Shown one piece after another: positions 21,388 through 32,075 of a stretch of DNA of 64,000 nucleotides. The notes below the pieces were generated by a model. The model was not told the DNA's origin, made no database searches, and saw only the letters and a program-made list of their open reading frames with translations. Source of the stretch: Phellopilus nigrolimitatus (Eukaryota > Basidiomycota > Agaricomycetes > Hymenochaetales > Hymenochaetaceae); the NCBI GenBank assembly GCA_021029095.1, contig JAJOHG010000090.1, positions 46,247-110,246 on the forward strand. Direction: 5' to 3'. Made by a program: the position numbers and the translations under genes. The first letter of the stretch is position 1. Each line of letters begins with the position of its first letter.

Positions 21388-21749
21388 GGATCACGCTCGG
21401 CTAGCTAAGCGCGCAGCACGGCATTGCAGCGTGTCAATCCAGTGTCCACCGCTCTGAGCGGTGCGGCGCTCTTGCATCGAACTGATCTGACTCGTCTGAC
21501 TCGATCCAGTTGAAGGTAGCACCCGAACTAGCCGAACCGGCGTCAATCGACGGATGATCTGGCGTTGAGACGCCCATAGCATTAGCAAGTAGGAAGTGAG
21601 GATGAACGTGTGCCTCAACGGTCCAATGTCGGTTCATTCGAGTTGAGTCACTTTCGGGGCGGGAAGGAAAGTCCGAAAAGTGTTGGCTAGCTATTTTTCC
21701 ACTCCGCCGGAAAGTCAAGTACATGTTACTCGTGTAGCCGAGCGGGGCT
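21388..21749. mobile_element. Degraded relative of the 4.7-kb MITE
   Basis: The right end AGCCGAGCGGGGCT and the left end CACGCTCGGCTAGCTAA resemble the inverted ends of the MITE at 4727-5316, and GGCTAGCT motifs occur near both ends. The internal sequence is not clearly alignable and no clean target duplication is seen. It lies between the BCS1 promoter and the small relic gene. Confidence 0.4.
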
Positions 21750-21769
21750 GAATCGTCGCACTGGAGATG

Positions 21770-22230
21770 ACTATCATCACCATGACTACTATCACCCATA
21801 ACGCACCGCCTTCTGCCGACGCTCCAGAACGACAAATCTTCATTCCATTCAGCGGGTTCAGATCACATAATCGTATGGTGCTCGAATACGTTCCCAACTT
21901 TGGGCCGTGGAGGAAAGGCGCAAACACTATCCAGAGGCTATCGTTGAGACAAAAAGGACAAGACCGCGATTCGCTACGCGTGCATCAGGCGGCTCATGTA
22001 CGAGGCAGGCATAAAGATAAAAGAAAGACGAGGGCGGAAAGTAAGTCGCCTGCGTATAGATGGCCGAGGGCTGGGACGGGTGCTGGCCACCAATTTCTCG
22101 AGTACGAGGTACCCAAATCGCTTGCCACCGAAAGAGAAGATACTCAAGTCGACGGAGTTGTTGGAGACGACGGATGGACCGCAGTGGTACAAATATTACT
22201 CTGCTTAATGAAGATCGCGTTTGCTTGTAT
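21770..22230 (+). pseudogene. Small uncharacterised gene or relic, paired with the relic at 1-310
   Basis: A frame starting with MTTITHNAPPSAD runs 160 codons but leaves the conserved frame. The part related to 1-310 (ACIRRLMYEAGI.., then ELLETTDGPQWYKYYSA followed by TAA at 22206) is in a different frame. Either an intron joins them or the gene is decayed. GTAAGT at 22043 is a plausible donor. No known domain. Its promoter side adjoins a degraded MITE end, which may have disrupted it. Confidence 0.4.
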
Positions 22231-23036
22231 GTTCCAGTTGGTTTTGTAGTATGATTCGTTTTATTTGGACTAATCTGATTGCTTTTTTGAATGTTCTAGT
22301 CTGCCTCCGAATTACTGAGTCTCGGCGAGGTGACGACAGGCAACTTCAACTTGGCGTCCGTCTCCTTGCTCTCGATTGCACTTTTGAGATCTAGGGCAGT
22401 CGTAAATGTAAGACACCGTAAGAATGCCTTACAAATAGACATTATGTGTGTACCCTCAAGGGCCTGAATTCGAGCCATCCTTATCAACAAGTGGTACTCA
22501 TGTCCGGAATACTTTCAATATCATGGCATCGGGATTGCTGGAAGAGGAGAAGAAGAAGAAGATATTAATCCATCTCCTCCCAGCTTCGTCTCTCCAGACG
22601 CCCAGATTTCGTCCTCCCACCTCGGAAAACCATACCCAGGCGATGGGAAAAGCATACCTGTAAATAGTGAGAACTAGACTCCACGTGAACTTGCACACAG
22701 CATCAAGTTAGCTCTCATGAGATGTGGAAAACAAGGAAGAGATACGCGTCGGGTGCTATATCGAACTTGGCCGCGGGTAGACAGGAATAAATATAGCCGA
22801 CTTTGTGATATGTGCATGAGTCATTTTGCTGCGAATTGAGATAGATGCATTCTCCGACAACTCTTGCGATTGAGACGTATCGAGAAAGCGATTTCCGAGG
22901 CCATATTATGAGCGAAGCGTAGGAGACTCATCAATCCCCACTAAATTCAAGATTACGTTAAAGAATACAACATAGATCAGCCACATCATGGACCAAATAC
23001 AAATCCTTTAAAAAACATCTTCCGGAAAAATAATGC
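22231..23036. other. Intergenic, no gene seen
   Basis: Only short frames without motifs. It contains a GAA-rich run at about 22540-22560 and the 3' flank of the prenyltransferase gene. Confidence 0.5.
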
Positions 23037-24412
23037 CTATCCCTCCCGTCGTGGAAGCGCCGTCCACGCCTTCCGGAGATTGAGGCGTTCAATCACGCGT
23101 GCGGGCATGCAGTATACTGGATCGAGGTCCTCGAGATGCGGGTAGCCCAGAAGTGAGAGGCCTGAAGGATCAAGTCCAGTATAAGCTTAAAGCACACGGG
23201 AAATGGGGAAGGAACCCACCTGCGATGCCAAAGTGCGTGTGAAACACGTCGGCGGTGTTGCCTGGGCGGTCGGCGATCCCGCCGGCGTCCGGATCCTGGA
23301 GGCGGTTTTACAAGGTTGCAAGCGGAGCCGGAAGAGAAGGATCGTACCTGTGCAGAGAGGATAAATGCCGAGAGCTTGTCCGCGTCGATCCAGCTCAGCT
23401 TGTTTAGGACCGAGAGCGCCGAGAGGACCCAGAAACTGTAGCAGACCTGGAAAAAGAGTGAGATCAAGATTTGTTAGAGCAATGAAAGGGAGATCCAGCG
23501 TACGTCCTCGAGCTTCTCAGGTCGACCATTGAGTCCGCCACTGGGGAGCTGTCGTTCTGCGAGCCACCATGCGAGTGTGTCGACATCAATCGCGTCTAGC
23601 TTGTCGAGGATGGCCAATGCGCCAACGCATACAAACGCTGAGAAGAATACTCAGAGCAGTCCTATTTCCAATCAGGAGGGGATGCCTACCCTGCCCTGAA
23701 TGGCTCTCCGCCCCGGGTGCGAGCCCAAATCCACCGTCGACGTTCTTGCATTTAACGACATGCGCAACGGCGCGCGCGCGTCCGTCGATGCCAGCACGGT
23801 CGAGCGCAGGGAGGCGACCGAGGAGCGAGAGCGCGGAGATTGAGCAGTAGAGAAAGCGTGTATCTGTTTCGCCGAAGCGATCGCCTGCGAATGCGCCAGA
23901 TGGCTGCTGTAACGAAAGGATGACTGCTTTGCGTAAATAATAACAGGATGCTGATAAGTAGCTCGAGAGAACACGCACAACCTGTGACGCGCCCAACATC
24001 GACTCTGTCGAGTGCGTCCTGCATAATAAGAATCTGGATCGCGCTGAGCGTGGAGAGGATATGCGCATCGTGTCCCGGGTATGCGCCGAACGCACCTACT
24101 CATCGCCATGAACCACGCGTCGGTCAAACAAGTCAATGCCGACACTAACCTACATCATCGTCCCAGCAGTTCATAACAAACTCTATCATCTCCTCCCTCG
24201 GGAGCGCGTCCTGGCGGCCCATGATGCAGAGGGCGGTGAGTCCCCAATATATGCCATTGAGCCTGAGGTGTGTGGTGAGGTGGTATGCAAGGTCGTCCTT
24301 GCGCTGCAGAAACTGAGTTTCGGTGTCCGGCAGCACGACGAGCTTATGTGCTCACGTTGTCGAGTGACTGGATGTATTTGACGTGCAGCGTGGTCAATAG
24401 CTCGGACGCCAT
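23037..24412 (-). CDS. BET2: Rab geranylgeranyltransferase (GGTase-II) beta subunit
   Basis: Seven or eight short exons on the minus strand give about 330 residues, the usual size. The N-terminus [18 protein letters not shown] is typical of Bet2. Prenyltransferase repeats with the [41 protein letters not shown] and [12 protein letters not shown] signatures follow. The zinc ligands are visible as Asp and Cys in LEDVCYSFW and His in [10 protein letters not shown]. The enzyme transfers geranylgeranyl groups from GGPP to C-terminal cysteines of Rab GTPases together with an alpha subunit and REP, in the cytosol, and is essential for vesicle traffic. The start ATG at 24412-24410 is separated from the second exon by a short intron of about 43 nt. 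All introns begin GT and end AG; the gene looks intact. Confidence 0.9.
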
Positions 24413-24784
24413 GACGGTTGTCGACGACGCTGAAGGAAGTCAGCTCGCAAGATTGTCCCACATGACCTATCTAGTCTCTTTAGCGACTAATCCTCGAATA
24501 CTATGTAGTATCCTCGAGGACAACGACAAGACGCTCTTCCTTGCGAGATGCAACCTAGAACATGAACGTTCACGATATTCTTTACTACTTCTCCTAGGCG
24601 CGCAACACATGAGTACATATCTTGTCACTCTACTGGCTACAGTAAGGCAGACCGAAAAGCGCAGAGCGCTCAAGCTGGTCATACATTGTATCTGAAAAAC
24701 TCCAACACGTGGACCAACAAGTACGATAAGGCTGCAACTTGCAAAGCAGATTCGTTTGGTGAGTAGAACCCATAGCTGAAACCA
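24413..24784. other. Intergenic, no gene seen
   Basis: Upstream flank of the prenyltransferase gene. Overlapping short frames only. Confidence 0.45.
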
Positions 24785-25140
24785 TTCGATCAACAGCGCC
24801 GTCAGCGACAATGTTTTCGTCGGTGGTTTCCATCAACAAAAATCAGCCGCAGCCGATATTAAGGCATCAGCATCGTCTACGCACTCTGACGGGAGGCGTC
24901 GTTTCCGATACATCGATGCGCAAGGTATCAATGCAGAAGGCAACGGTACAGCTTGCGTCAAAGATACACGTAGAAAGCGAGGCCATACTAAAAGGGATCC
25001 GAGCTGACAGTGATGCAGAGCAATGTCAAGGACAACGATACAGTAAATAAGTGAGGAAATCAATCCGCTTTTCATCGATCGGACTGCTCTGATAAACAGT
25101 ACCTGTAATCGCCGAGCTTAGCCACACGAGGGAACGACCA
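24785..25140. repeat. Tandem duplication, unit 1
   Basis: Begins CAGCGCCGTCAGCGACAAT and ends near CAGTACCTGTAATCG..GCCACACGAG; both words recur in unit 2 (25143-25880). Inside is a short plus-strand frame ending ..DSDAEQCQGQRYSK. The peptide RKVSMQKATV is shared with unit 2. Confidence 0.65.
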
Positions 25141-25190
25141 ATAGCGCCGTCAGCGACAATATCTTCGTCGATGTTTTCCGTCAACATAAA

Positions 25191-25331
25191 TCAGCAACCG
25201 CCGATGTCGGACTACAGTCCGAGCAGCGTCCCTCTTCCGGCGGATGCTCGTCAGCCCTTCATTTGATGAAGGGCGGATGCTCGGAAGAGGGACGCTGCTC
25301 GGACTGTAGTCCGACTTCGGCGGTTGCTGAG
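25191..25331. repeat. Long palindrome 1
   Basis: A left arm of about 48 bases (25191-25238) pairs with 25284-25331 with one mismatch, then a loop containing an 8-bp inner stem (CCCTTCAT/ATGAAGGG). It overlaps palindrome 2 at its right end. Confidence 0.85.
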
Positions 25332-25485
25332 CCTGGGCCGAAAGTGGCGACAGACTCGGCAGGAGAGGGGGAGGGGGCGGGAACAGGGACGGGGGTGATG
25401 AAGCTTTCATTACCCCCGTCCCTGTTCCCGCCCCCTCCCCCTCTCCTGCCGAGTCTGTCGCCACTTCGGCCCAGGCTCAGCAATC
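25322..25485. repeat. Long palindrome 2
   Basis: Arms of about 75 bases, nearly perfect apart from a one-base indel (CCGAAAGTGG versus CCGAAGTGG) and small changes near the centre at about 25405 (AAGCTTTC). It is very GC-rich with poly-purine on one arm. Its left arm is continuous with the right arm of palindrome 1. Confidence 0.85.
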
Positions 25486-25880
25486 CCCACGCCACCGTGG
25501 ACCAGTGCCGACGCCGCGCAAACCTCTGCCACGGTCACAGACAGCAGCGACGCTGGCGGACCTCCGGCGGCCACCTCGGCACGTGAGGCAAGGTCGACTC
25601 GTCCGTCCATAAGGCACCAACGATGTCGGGAGGTGTCGTTAACGATGAATCGATACGCAAGGTATCAATGCAGAAAGCAACGGTGCACCGCATCGACATT
25701 TTGAAACGAAGAAAACGAGGCGATATCAACGAGGATCCCAGCAGTGATGCAGAGCAATGTTTACAGCAACAGGGAAGAAGTAAAGAAATGAAATCGCTTT
25801 TCAGCGATCGCGATTGTGCTGAGAAACAGTACCTGTAATCGTCAAGCTTCGCCTCCATGCAAACAAGGACGCCACACGAG

Positions 25881-27792
25881 AAAGAGGCGTCTATAGAACG
25901 CTCACGTAATGGTCGGCGTCAAGGCGTTTAGTCTTTCAACTACTCCGGACCTACACCTCTAGCCGGCATACTTGAGGAAGAATGCTGCCCGAGCCGTTCG
26001 CGCTCTCCAGTCTACAGCCGGTCCAGTCAGCTCTCTTTTCCGACTCCAGTCGGGTCAGCCTCTTATAGCGTATGCGACTACAACCAATAACGAAAGGGAA
26101 AAGCTGGGTTCGTCTCCCCAACCTCAGCTCTGGTCGCGATTCGCGGCAATCACCGCAGGTACGATAATTCGTTATGCTCCCTGTTGAAAGCCTGTGTACT
26201 TGACTGTGCGCCGAAATGCAATGCAACTTCTGGTATTCAACCCTCAGCGCCGCTCGCCGCATCGGCAAACACGTTCGAATCAATGAAGCAGGTAGACGCT
26301 TACTCACAAATACACACAAGCAATTCTCCCCTTCGTCGTCACTACCGTCGCGTAGTAGACCCGGCCTAGGTATTTAAAATCACATAACGGAGACGATGTC
26401 GGGTTGCCGAAGGACGACGCAAGCCTGCGCCCATCTTCGTTCCTCTCTTCAGTGCCACCAGTGCTCAGTCGAATGAAGCGATTTCATATCGGGTTATGAG
26501 GGCTGTCTACTTTCCGCAGACAGCACGAAACATTTGACCGAGTGCCATTTCGCACCCGATAAATGGCTTGCTGCGAACTAAAGCACGAGAATGACACATG
26601 AGCAATGACCAAGGACGGCTGATCGAGAAAGCGGTTTGGTCGTTCGATGGCTCGCTCTACTTACTAGCTACGAAGGGCGGAATTTATACTTGAGAAGAGA
26701 AGGAAACGTAATTACTATCGCGAAACCAAAGACAAAGGGAATCTACAAGAGCCCCCGAGTGCAGCGAGCGGCTCGAAATCAAAGGGAATGAGGGAACGGG
26801 CGGCTCTCCGTTGAAATTCAAGGCATGCGTCTTTTCTTCCTTTGTACAGTCGTCAGTGCTGTACGTGAGTAAGCATGGCAAACGATCGGGAAGAGACTAG
26901 CTTCGATATTTGTAAGGCTCAAGTGTAACTAAAACATAATATCGCCTATCGCTGGCAGCGCAACATCCGTCTCTTTGGAGCCAGGACTTTATTAGTGCAT
27001 TCTATAATAAAACCACCGTTAGCGAGGCTGAGAGCGAACTCCTGGGAGAACAAAGTGGGCCAAACAAAGGTGCGCGGCGCTCGGTGGCGCTAAAGAAGCG
27101 GACTCATCTCTCGCCGTATCCAGATTGAGTCTGCCTCGCAATTGTTATTGCCTTATAGGAAATATGGTAAATGTACGTGCTTCATCACGAGGTCGCTTGG
27201 AGGATTGTCAGAACTGACACGTGGGATCATTCCAGCGGCCTTGTTTCCGGAGCTTATCACTACCCCTAACTCGGGTTACCTAGAAGATAAACGTTGAGCA
27301 TTTCTAAGGGTCAATTGGAATACAAGATCGAATTGCGCTTCAGAGATTTCGGTAGTGCACTGGCCTGCAAGTCCTTGTCGTGCTCAAAGCGTGGTCTTTT
27401 GTAATAATTTCGACAACATCGGATATTCAGTTTTGGCCAGTTATTAAACAAATATCTATTGTATTATAGTGGGCTCCCAACAAGAGCGCTTCCACATCCT
27501 TATTCGTTACAATGCCACTGTGCATTGTTCTTCCGAGAAGATGTAGTAGGTTGGGCCCGTGTTCTATGAACAATAAGAAGTGGACGGTTGAACAAGGCAC
27601 GTGACTCAGCCACTGTGGCTCAAAATTCGCGTACAAGTAGCAGCAGCCGAGTGGCCGAACGTTACAACATCTTGACCAACTACCACAACCTGCCTCCGAA
27701 CCATCCTCACTACTTACTCTCGATCATCACCGCCTAGGCACAGATCTACCTTCACATCCTATCTCAACAATCAACACATCACATTATACGAT
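25881..27792. other. Intergenic, no supported gene
   Basis: About 1.9 kb with many short frames, none above 122 codons and none with a motif I recognise. The last part is the promoter and 5' leader of the gene at 27793. It may hold old relics that I cannot identify. Confidence 0.4.
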
Positions 27793-29871
27793 ATGAGTGG
27801 CTTTCCAAAGCGCAATCTTGCCAAGAGGCTTCGTAGCCAGATGGAAGGGTCTCGGACCAGAAGCACAATCGTCCCTAACTGGGACATCCCAGGTGCAGGA
27901 CCTAGCAGTGAACAGCTTACTATTAACCCGAGATTCGAGAACACCGGACGCACGGACACGCACAACCTCTTCGAAGCTGCATCTCCTAGCGCCTTCACCA
28001 CCGCCGATGAGTACCCTATTGCCGGTCCATCCAACCATAGCGCCGCGAGCTCCGCCCAAGACGATGCGTCGGATTGCAGCTCTGCAACGATCAGGCCATC
28101 CCCCCAACGCGCTCAGGTCGGCACGCCCACCAAGCCCAAATTTTCTGACTTCAGAGACGCCGGCGTCGATGACGAAGACGATGAGATGCACCCCGAGCGT
28201 TCTGAAGATGGCTTCGACCCCATGGATTATATAGATGACGATGTCGCTGAGGCGCCGGTCGCTAGCGAACGATTCCGTATCGCCATGGATGCCCAGCGGG
28301 GCAACATAATCTCTGCAAGAGGTGAAGCCGCCGCCATCACCGCCACACCCTTGAATCGCGGCGTCTACGTAGCTAATGCGGGGGGCGCCGTCGCCGACCG
28401 CGTTATTGCGCAAGACAATATCTTGGAGGACAACGGTGCCTCCTCCGCAATACACATCGTAGAACGCCGCGCCGCGTTGGCAGATGATTCAGCTGACGGG
28501 GACGCTCAGCCGAACAAAGGCACAGTCCTTGGGGAGTCTGTCAGCGAAAGCCGTAGAAGAAGTAAGCAAACCTTTTCGTTTTCCGCCCAACTGCTCGCTG
28601 ATGAGCGACGTCTACGATCTTCAGATTCGGCTTCGAACGCATTTGAGGAAGCCCCTCGCGCGAGGGGAAAGAATGCCAGGAGGGGGAAGGCAGGCCCGAC
28701 CACCCGTCTGGACGGGAACGTGCCTGGAGCTTCCCAGCCCATCGACATCGCGATGGAAGGCGCTGGTCCGCGAACGCGGGCCAGAGCGAGAGCCGCTGGG
28801 TTGCCCAGCGGTCCGACCGCCGTCGCACCCACCGCGCCTGCCCCGCCCACTGTACCCGCCAACCCCTCTGATGCGCGAGTTCGCACCCGGGTCCAGCCCG
28901 CTAGGGCAGCTAGGGCGAAGCCAGCTTCAGTAACAAGGGGAAAGACGACAACTAGCAAGGGGAAAGGAAAGGCTCGCGCGTCTGCTCCTTCCCCCGAGCC
29001 CATCCCAGTTGTGGCTCGCGCCAATCGTCGCCGTGCGCTTGCCGCAATCAAGAAAGAAGAAAGCATCGCCCTCTTGCAGACACCGCGCCTGAATGCCAAA
29101 GCCCCCGCCGCTCCACCTTCAGCGCCAGAGCCCCCAGCGAAGCCTGCGCGCAGGACGCGCCAGAAGGCTCCAGTCGCGCCTCCCGCGAACACAGTGCGTA
29201 CAACACGTCAAAGGGCTGGGAAAGCATCGGCCGCGCCTCCTCCACCCCCAGCACCTCCTGCTGAGCCGGCCGATCCGACTAACACGCGGACACTGCGGAG
29301 CAAGAGGGCGTATGGTCTCGAGGTGCCCCAACCGAAGCCTCGTACTCGCCGCACGGCGCAGCAAGCTGACGCTCCGGCACTTAAAGGGAAGGGGAAGGGG
29401 AAGGCAACGGCAGGCCAGAAAAGGCGGCGAGACGATGACGACGCCGACGACGACGACGACGACGACGATGTGGACGAGCCTGGCCCATCGAAACGGCGAC
29501 CATCGAAACGGCGCAAGGCCGCGCCCGCGCCCGAACCCGCATCAGTGATACCTGCCCCTACAACGGCTCCTGCTCCTGCTCCTGCTCCTGCCCCTATACC
29601 GGCACCGGCACCGGCACCGGCACCCGAACCTGAACCCGAACCTGAACCTGAATCTGAACCCGAAATTGAACAGGATCTCGCGGTGTTCCATCCGATACCG
29701 CCAGAAATTCTCAATATCCTCAATCCAGGGGGGGCTGCAGCGCTGTTCAATCCACCGCAGCAGCAAGCGCAGGCCAACGTCGTCAACCCATTTCCACCCA
29801 GGCCGCTCCGCAGGCATGAAACGACGCTGGTTGACGGGAAGATATGGGTGCCGTTCCGATACCGAAGTTAG
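27793..29871 (+). CDS. Low-complexity, probably nuclear protein of unknown function
   Basis: Single exon, 692 residues, compositionally biased and almost certainly disordered. The middle and C-terminal half is rich in Pro, Ala, Arg and Lys, with short basic blocks such as RRTRQKAP, RTTRQRAGK and KGKGKGKA. A poly-Asp run (about residues 550-562) is followed by PSKRRPSKRRKA, a strong nuclear-localisation candidate, then (A-P)n and (E-P)n repeats. A short conserved-looking C-terminal end reads LVDGKIWVPFRYRS. No enzyme domain. The basic blocks with Pro hint at nucleic-acid binding, but this is inference. Bits of a second copy survive as a relic at 32076-32600, which shows that the family duplicated locally. 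Confidence 0.65.
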   Translation: MSGFPKRNLAKRLRSQMEGSRTRSTIVPNWDIPGAGPSSEQLTINPRFENTGRTDTHNLFEAASPSAFTTADEYPIAGPSNHSAASSAQDDASDCSSATIRPSPQRAQVGTPTKPKFSDFRDAGVDDEDDEMHPERSEDGFDPMDYIDDDVAEAPVASERFRIAMDAQRGNIISARGEAAAITATPLNRGVYVANAGGAVADRVIAQDNILEDNGASSAIHIVERRAALADDSADGDAQPNKGTVLGESVSESRRRSKQTFSFSAQLLADERRLRSSDSASNAFEEAPRARGKNARRGKAGPTTRLDGNVPGASQPIDIAMEGAGPRTRARARAAGLPSGPTAVAPTAPAPPTVPANPSDARVRTRVQPARAARAKPASVTRGKTTTSKGKGKARASAPSPEPIPVVARANRRRALAAIKKEESIALLQTPRLNAKAPAAPPSAPEPPAKPARRTRQKAPVAPPANTVRTTRQRAGKASAAPPPPPAPPAEPADPTNTRTLRSKRAYGLEVPQPKPRTRRTAQQADAPALKGKGKGKATAGQKRRRDDDDADDDDDDDDVDEPGPSKRRPSKRRKAAPAPEPASVIPAPTTAPAPAPAPAPIPAPAPAPAPEPEPEPEPESEPEIEQDLAVFHPIPPEILNILNPGGAAALFNPPQQQAQANVVNPFPPRPLRRHETTLVDGKIWVPFRYRS

Positions 29872-31140
29872 GCTCGTCTCGTATGGATGGCGTCGATGCG
29901 CTCTTCAGATTTCTGTTTCGATTTCTTTTGTCAGTTTCTTTTGTCAGTTTCTCTTTGTCATACCGCTTCCTCAAAGGAAAGATACCTTTGCATTGAGCTT
30001 CCTACATACCTTTAGGGCGTCGCAACATTGCGGCGCCATCTCTAGATTTTTCTGCCTATTCATCTCTTTGTACAACTTTCCATGGATAGCGCCATGGATT
30101 AGTTCATTTTTATTCTGTTTTCTTTCAATATTTGTCCGCACGCCTGTTTAGAATATATAATATCGTGTTGCTCACCGTTTTCTCGCCATTGACGGTCGGA
30201 AAATACTCAGTCAAGCCGTCTAGACTACCAGTTGGGCAATTCGGGACGCGGTGGAGAAGGCGACTGAGCCATGTCGCTATGTGCCACTCACCTTGAAAGG
30301 CATAGGAAGATGGTGGTAGAACGCTGAGGCTGTTACATCTGTTTGTCGATGCACGCACAAGTTGTGCACACCTTTTGAGTTTCCTGCCTCGCGTCCTCTG
30401 GCCCATTATCGATGTCTTTACAATGACTGAGCCGCCCGGAAAGATTGTGTACTACTCGAGCGCTACTCGAGAGCTGCCGTAGAGGAGAGCCCTGTAATTT
30501 AATGAGGAAAGCTTCTATGCTTTTCTCGAGAGCTTGACGTGGCCAGTCATGTTCGGGAGAACTGCGGTCTTTGGAGCCGGACTTAGTTGCAGCATTACAA
30601 CCGCTGGGCCTGTGAGTAAGGAGTTATATAGTATGGGAGGCCTCAGCAAGACAAATTTGTTGGCCACTAGGTGCACTTGTGCTTGAGGTACAGGCCGGAC
30701 AAACTGTACGACTATTTCTACTCCCAGGTGAGTAGAAAAATGACGCCTAGTAAACGATCAGCGCCGCCAAAGAAGGAAGAAATACCTCGTCTCCTTCCGT
30801 ATTTGGCAGCGCCGATCGCTTACGTGGTTCGTCATTTCTAAATCGATTTCCCGCTGTCTGCCTTTGGCCGAACCATTTTGCCTACAAAAATCAACTGGAC
30901 GAGCAGATCACATTGTTTTTAGCACAATCGAAGACACAAAACGAACATGCGAACTGAGTGTTCGCATTTTTTTGCCCTCTTTGTCTGTATTTTGCTCATG
31001 TCACCCGATACAGAACAAATAATTATATCTTGTCGACAGTGAAAGAAGGGAGGGGGAAGACGGGAAGGGGCTCCCGTAGGATCTAATTCACCCCCAATTG
31101 CCTATCTTCTAATCTTTCTCTTCGTGGCGCAGCTCAGAGA
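29872..31140. other. Intergenic, no gene seen
   Basis: 3' flank of the low-complexity gene with a tandem repeat TTTCTTTTGTCAGTT (about 29926-29956), then short frames only. The hairpin shared with the MITE lies at 30732-30840. Confidence 0.45.
30732..30840. repeat. Imperfect palindrome matching the MITE hairpin
   Basis: Left half TAGAAAAATGACG..ACGATCAGCGCCGCCAAA, right half TTTGGCAGCGCCGATCGCTTACG..CGTCATTTCTA. The core matches the hairpin at 5101-5166, and the outer TAGAAAATGACG word is also shared. The ends of the 4.7-kb MITE are not found around it. Confidence 0.6.
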
Positions 31141-31144
31141 GGAT

Positions 31145-31606
31145 TCAGTTTAGGTACAAGCCGTCTGGCGCCTGCACCCATACTTCGGTGTCTTCCTTCA
31201 GCAAGAATACATCTGCAAGTTAGTTCGCAGTGGCTCGATTCTGTGAAATATCATTGGTGTATCATGGACTTGTCCGCGTGAAAGCATTTTTCTATCAAAC
31301 ACTTCGTCAGAATTTCTGTTAGGAACTGCCCAATTGTCCAGGCACAGATTCCAAGAGGCGCTGCGATACGAGGGTATCAAATACATGCAGGACGTGTAGT
31401 GGAGCGCTAAGATGTATTGTACACTGTAAGTCGATTGGACAATCGTCACTGATCACCCGGATGTCGCCTACGGATTCAACTCCTGTTTTATTCAAAAGGT
31501 ACTGCAAAGAACGGTATAAGTTTAGAATCTACTCCGTCGTCGTAAATGACATCCAGATTAATACTCTTACCGGACATGGGGGAAACGAATCTTTGAAAAA
31601 CGACAT
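31145..31606 (-). CDS. Possible small spliced gene, unknown
   Basis: Minus-strand signals suggest coding: ATG at 31606 (MSFFKDSFPPCP), a GTAAGA..TTGCAG intron, then an exon of about 60 codons (LLNKTGVESVGDIRVIS..). Near the left end lies KEDTEVWVQAPDGLYLN with a stop. Two CTAAC-then-CAG acceptor contexts occur (about 31210-31222 and 31314-31322). I could not find an exon chain that keeps one frame from start to end, so either a splice is missed or the gene is decayed. Family not recognised. Confidence 0.25.
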
Positions 31607-32075
31607 TTGAAGGAATCGGAAGAGGAAGATTGCGTCAGAAAACTCGACTTAATTGTAAAGCTCTTCAAGATTCACACATGGACAAAGAATAAAAAGTCAG
31701 GCAATTTAAGCTCCGTCGGTAATTCAAAAGCCAAAGCGTGACGTCTGAGAGAATAAGCTGAACCAGCGAAGGCGCGCGTTGGTGCCAGGTTTGGCGTACT
31801 GGTTGGGATTTATTTCATGCAGTGTCGGCGGGCTTTCCGTTTTCAAAATCTTCTTTTCCATTGCCTTTTAGAAGGAAGAAAACCCGAAGCTTTGCGAATA
31901 TCATCGCTTCAGCAGGATATATATATTTATTATTATCAGTTTAACATGTAGATACGCAGGGCAACCTCTTTCAAGAAGCTCTCCGATAATCAGCTCAGCT
32001 GCGGCCTACTCGAACCCCGCCTAGCACTAACTGTGAATAAATTAGTCCTGTCTTTGGTCCTTCCATTATTCTTAG

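Larger units (their letters stand above)
25143..25880. repeat. Tandem duplication, unit 2, interrupted by a fold-back insert
   Basis: Starts with the same words as unit 1 (25143-25215), is interrupted from about 25215 to 25615 by the palindromic insert and GC-rich DNA, then resumes with the unit-1 right half (25620-25880). A 71-codon plus-strand frame (25623-25838) carries RKVSMQKATV and DAEQC as in unit 1, then ends with ..AEKQYL. Confidence 0.6.

Noticed and set aside
25150..25586. Overlapping frames on both strands with similar peptides
   Set aside because: They mirror each other because the DNA is palindromic, so they are not independent evidence of a gene.
28506..29192. 228-codon antisense frame inside the low-complexity gene
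   Set aside because: Shadow of a biased coding sequence; the homologous relic keeps the plus-strand frame.
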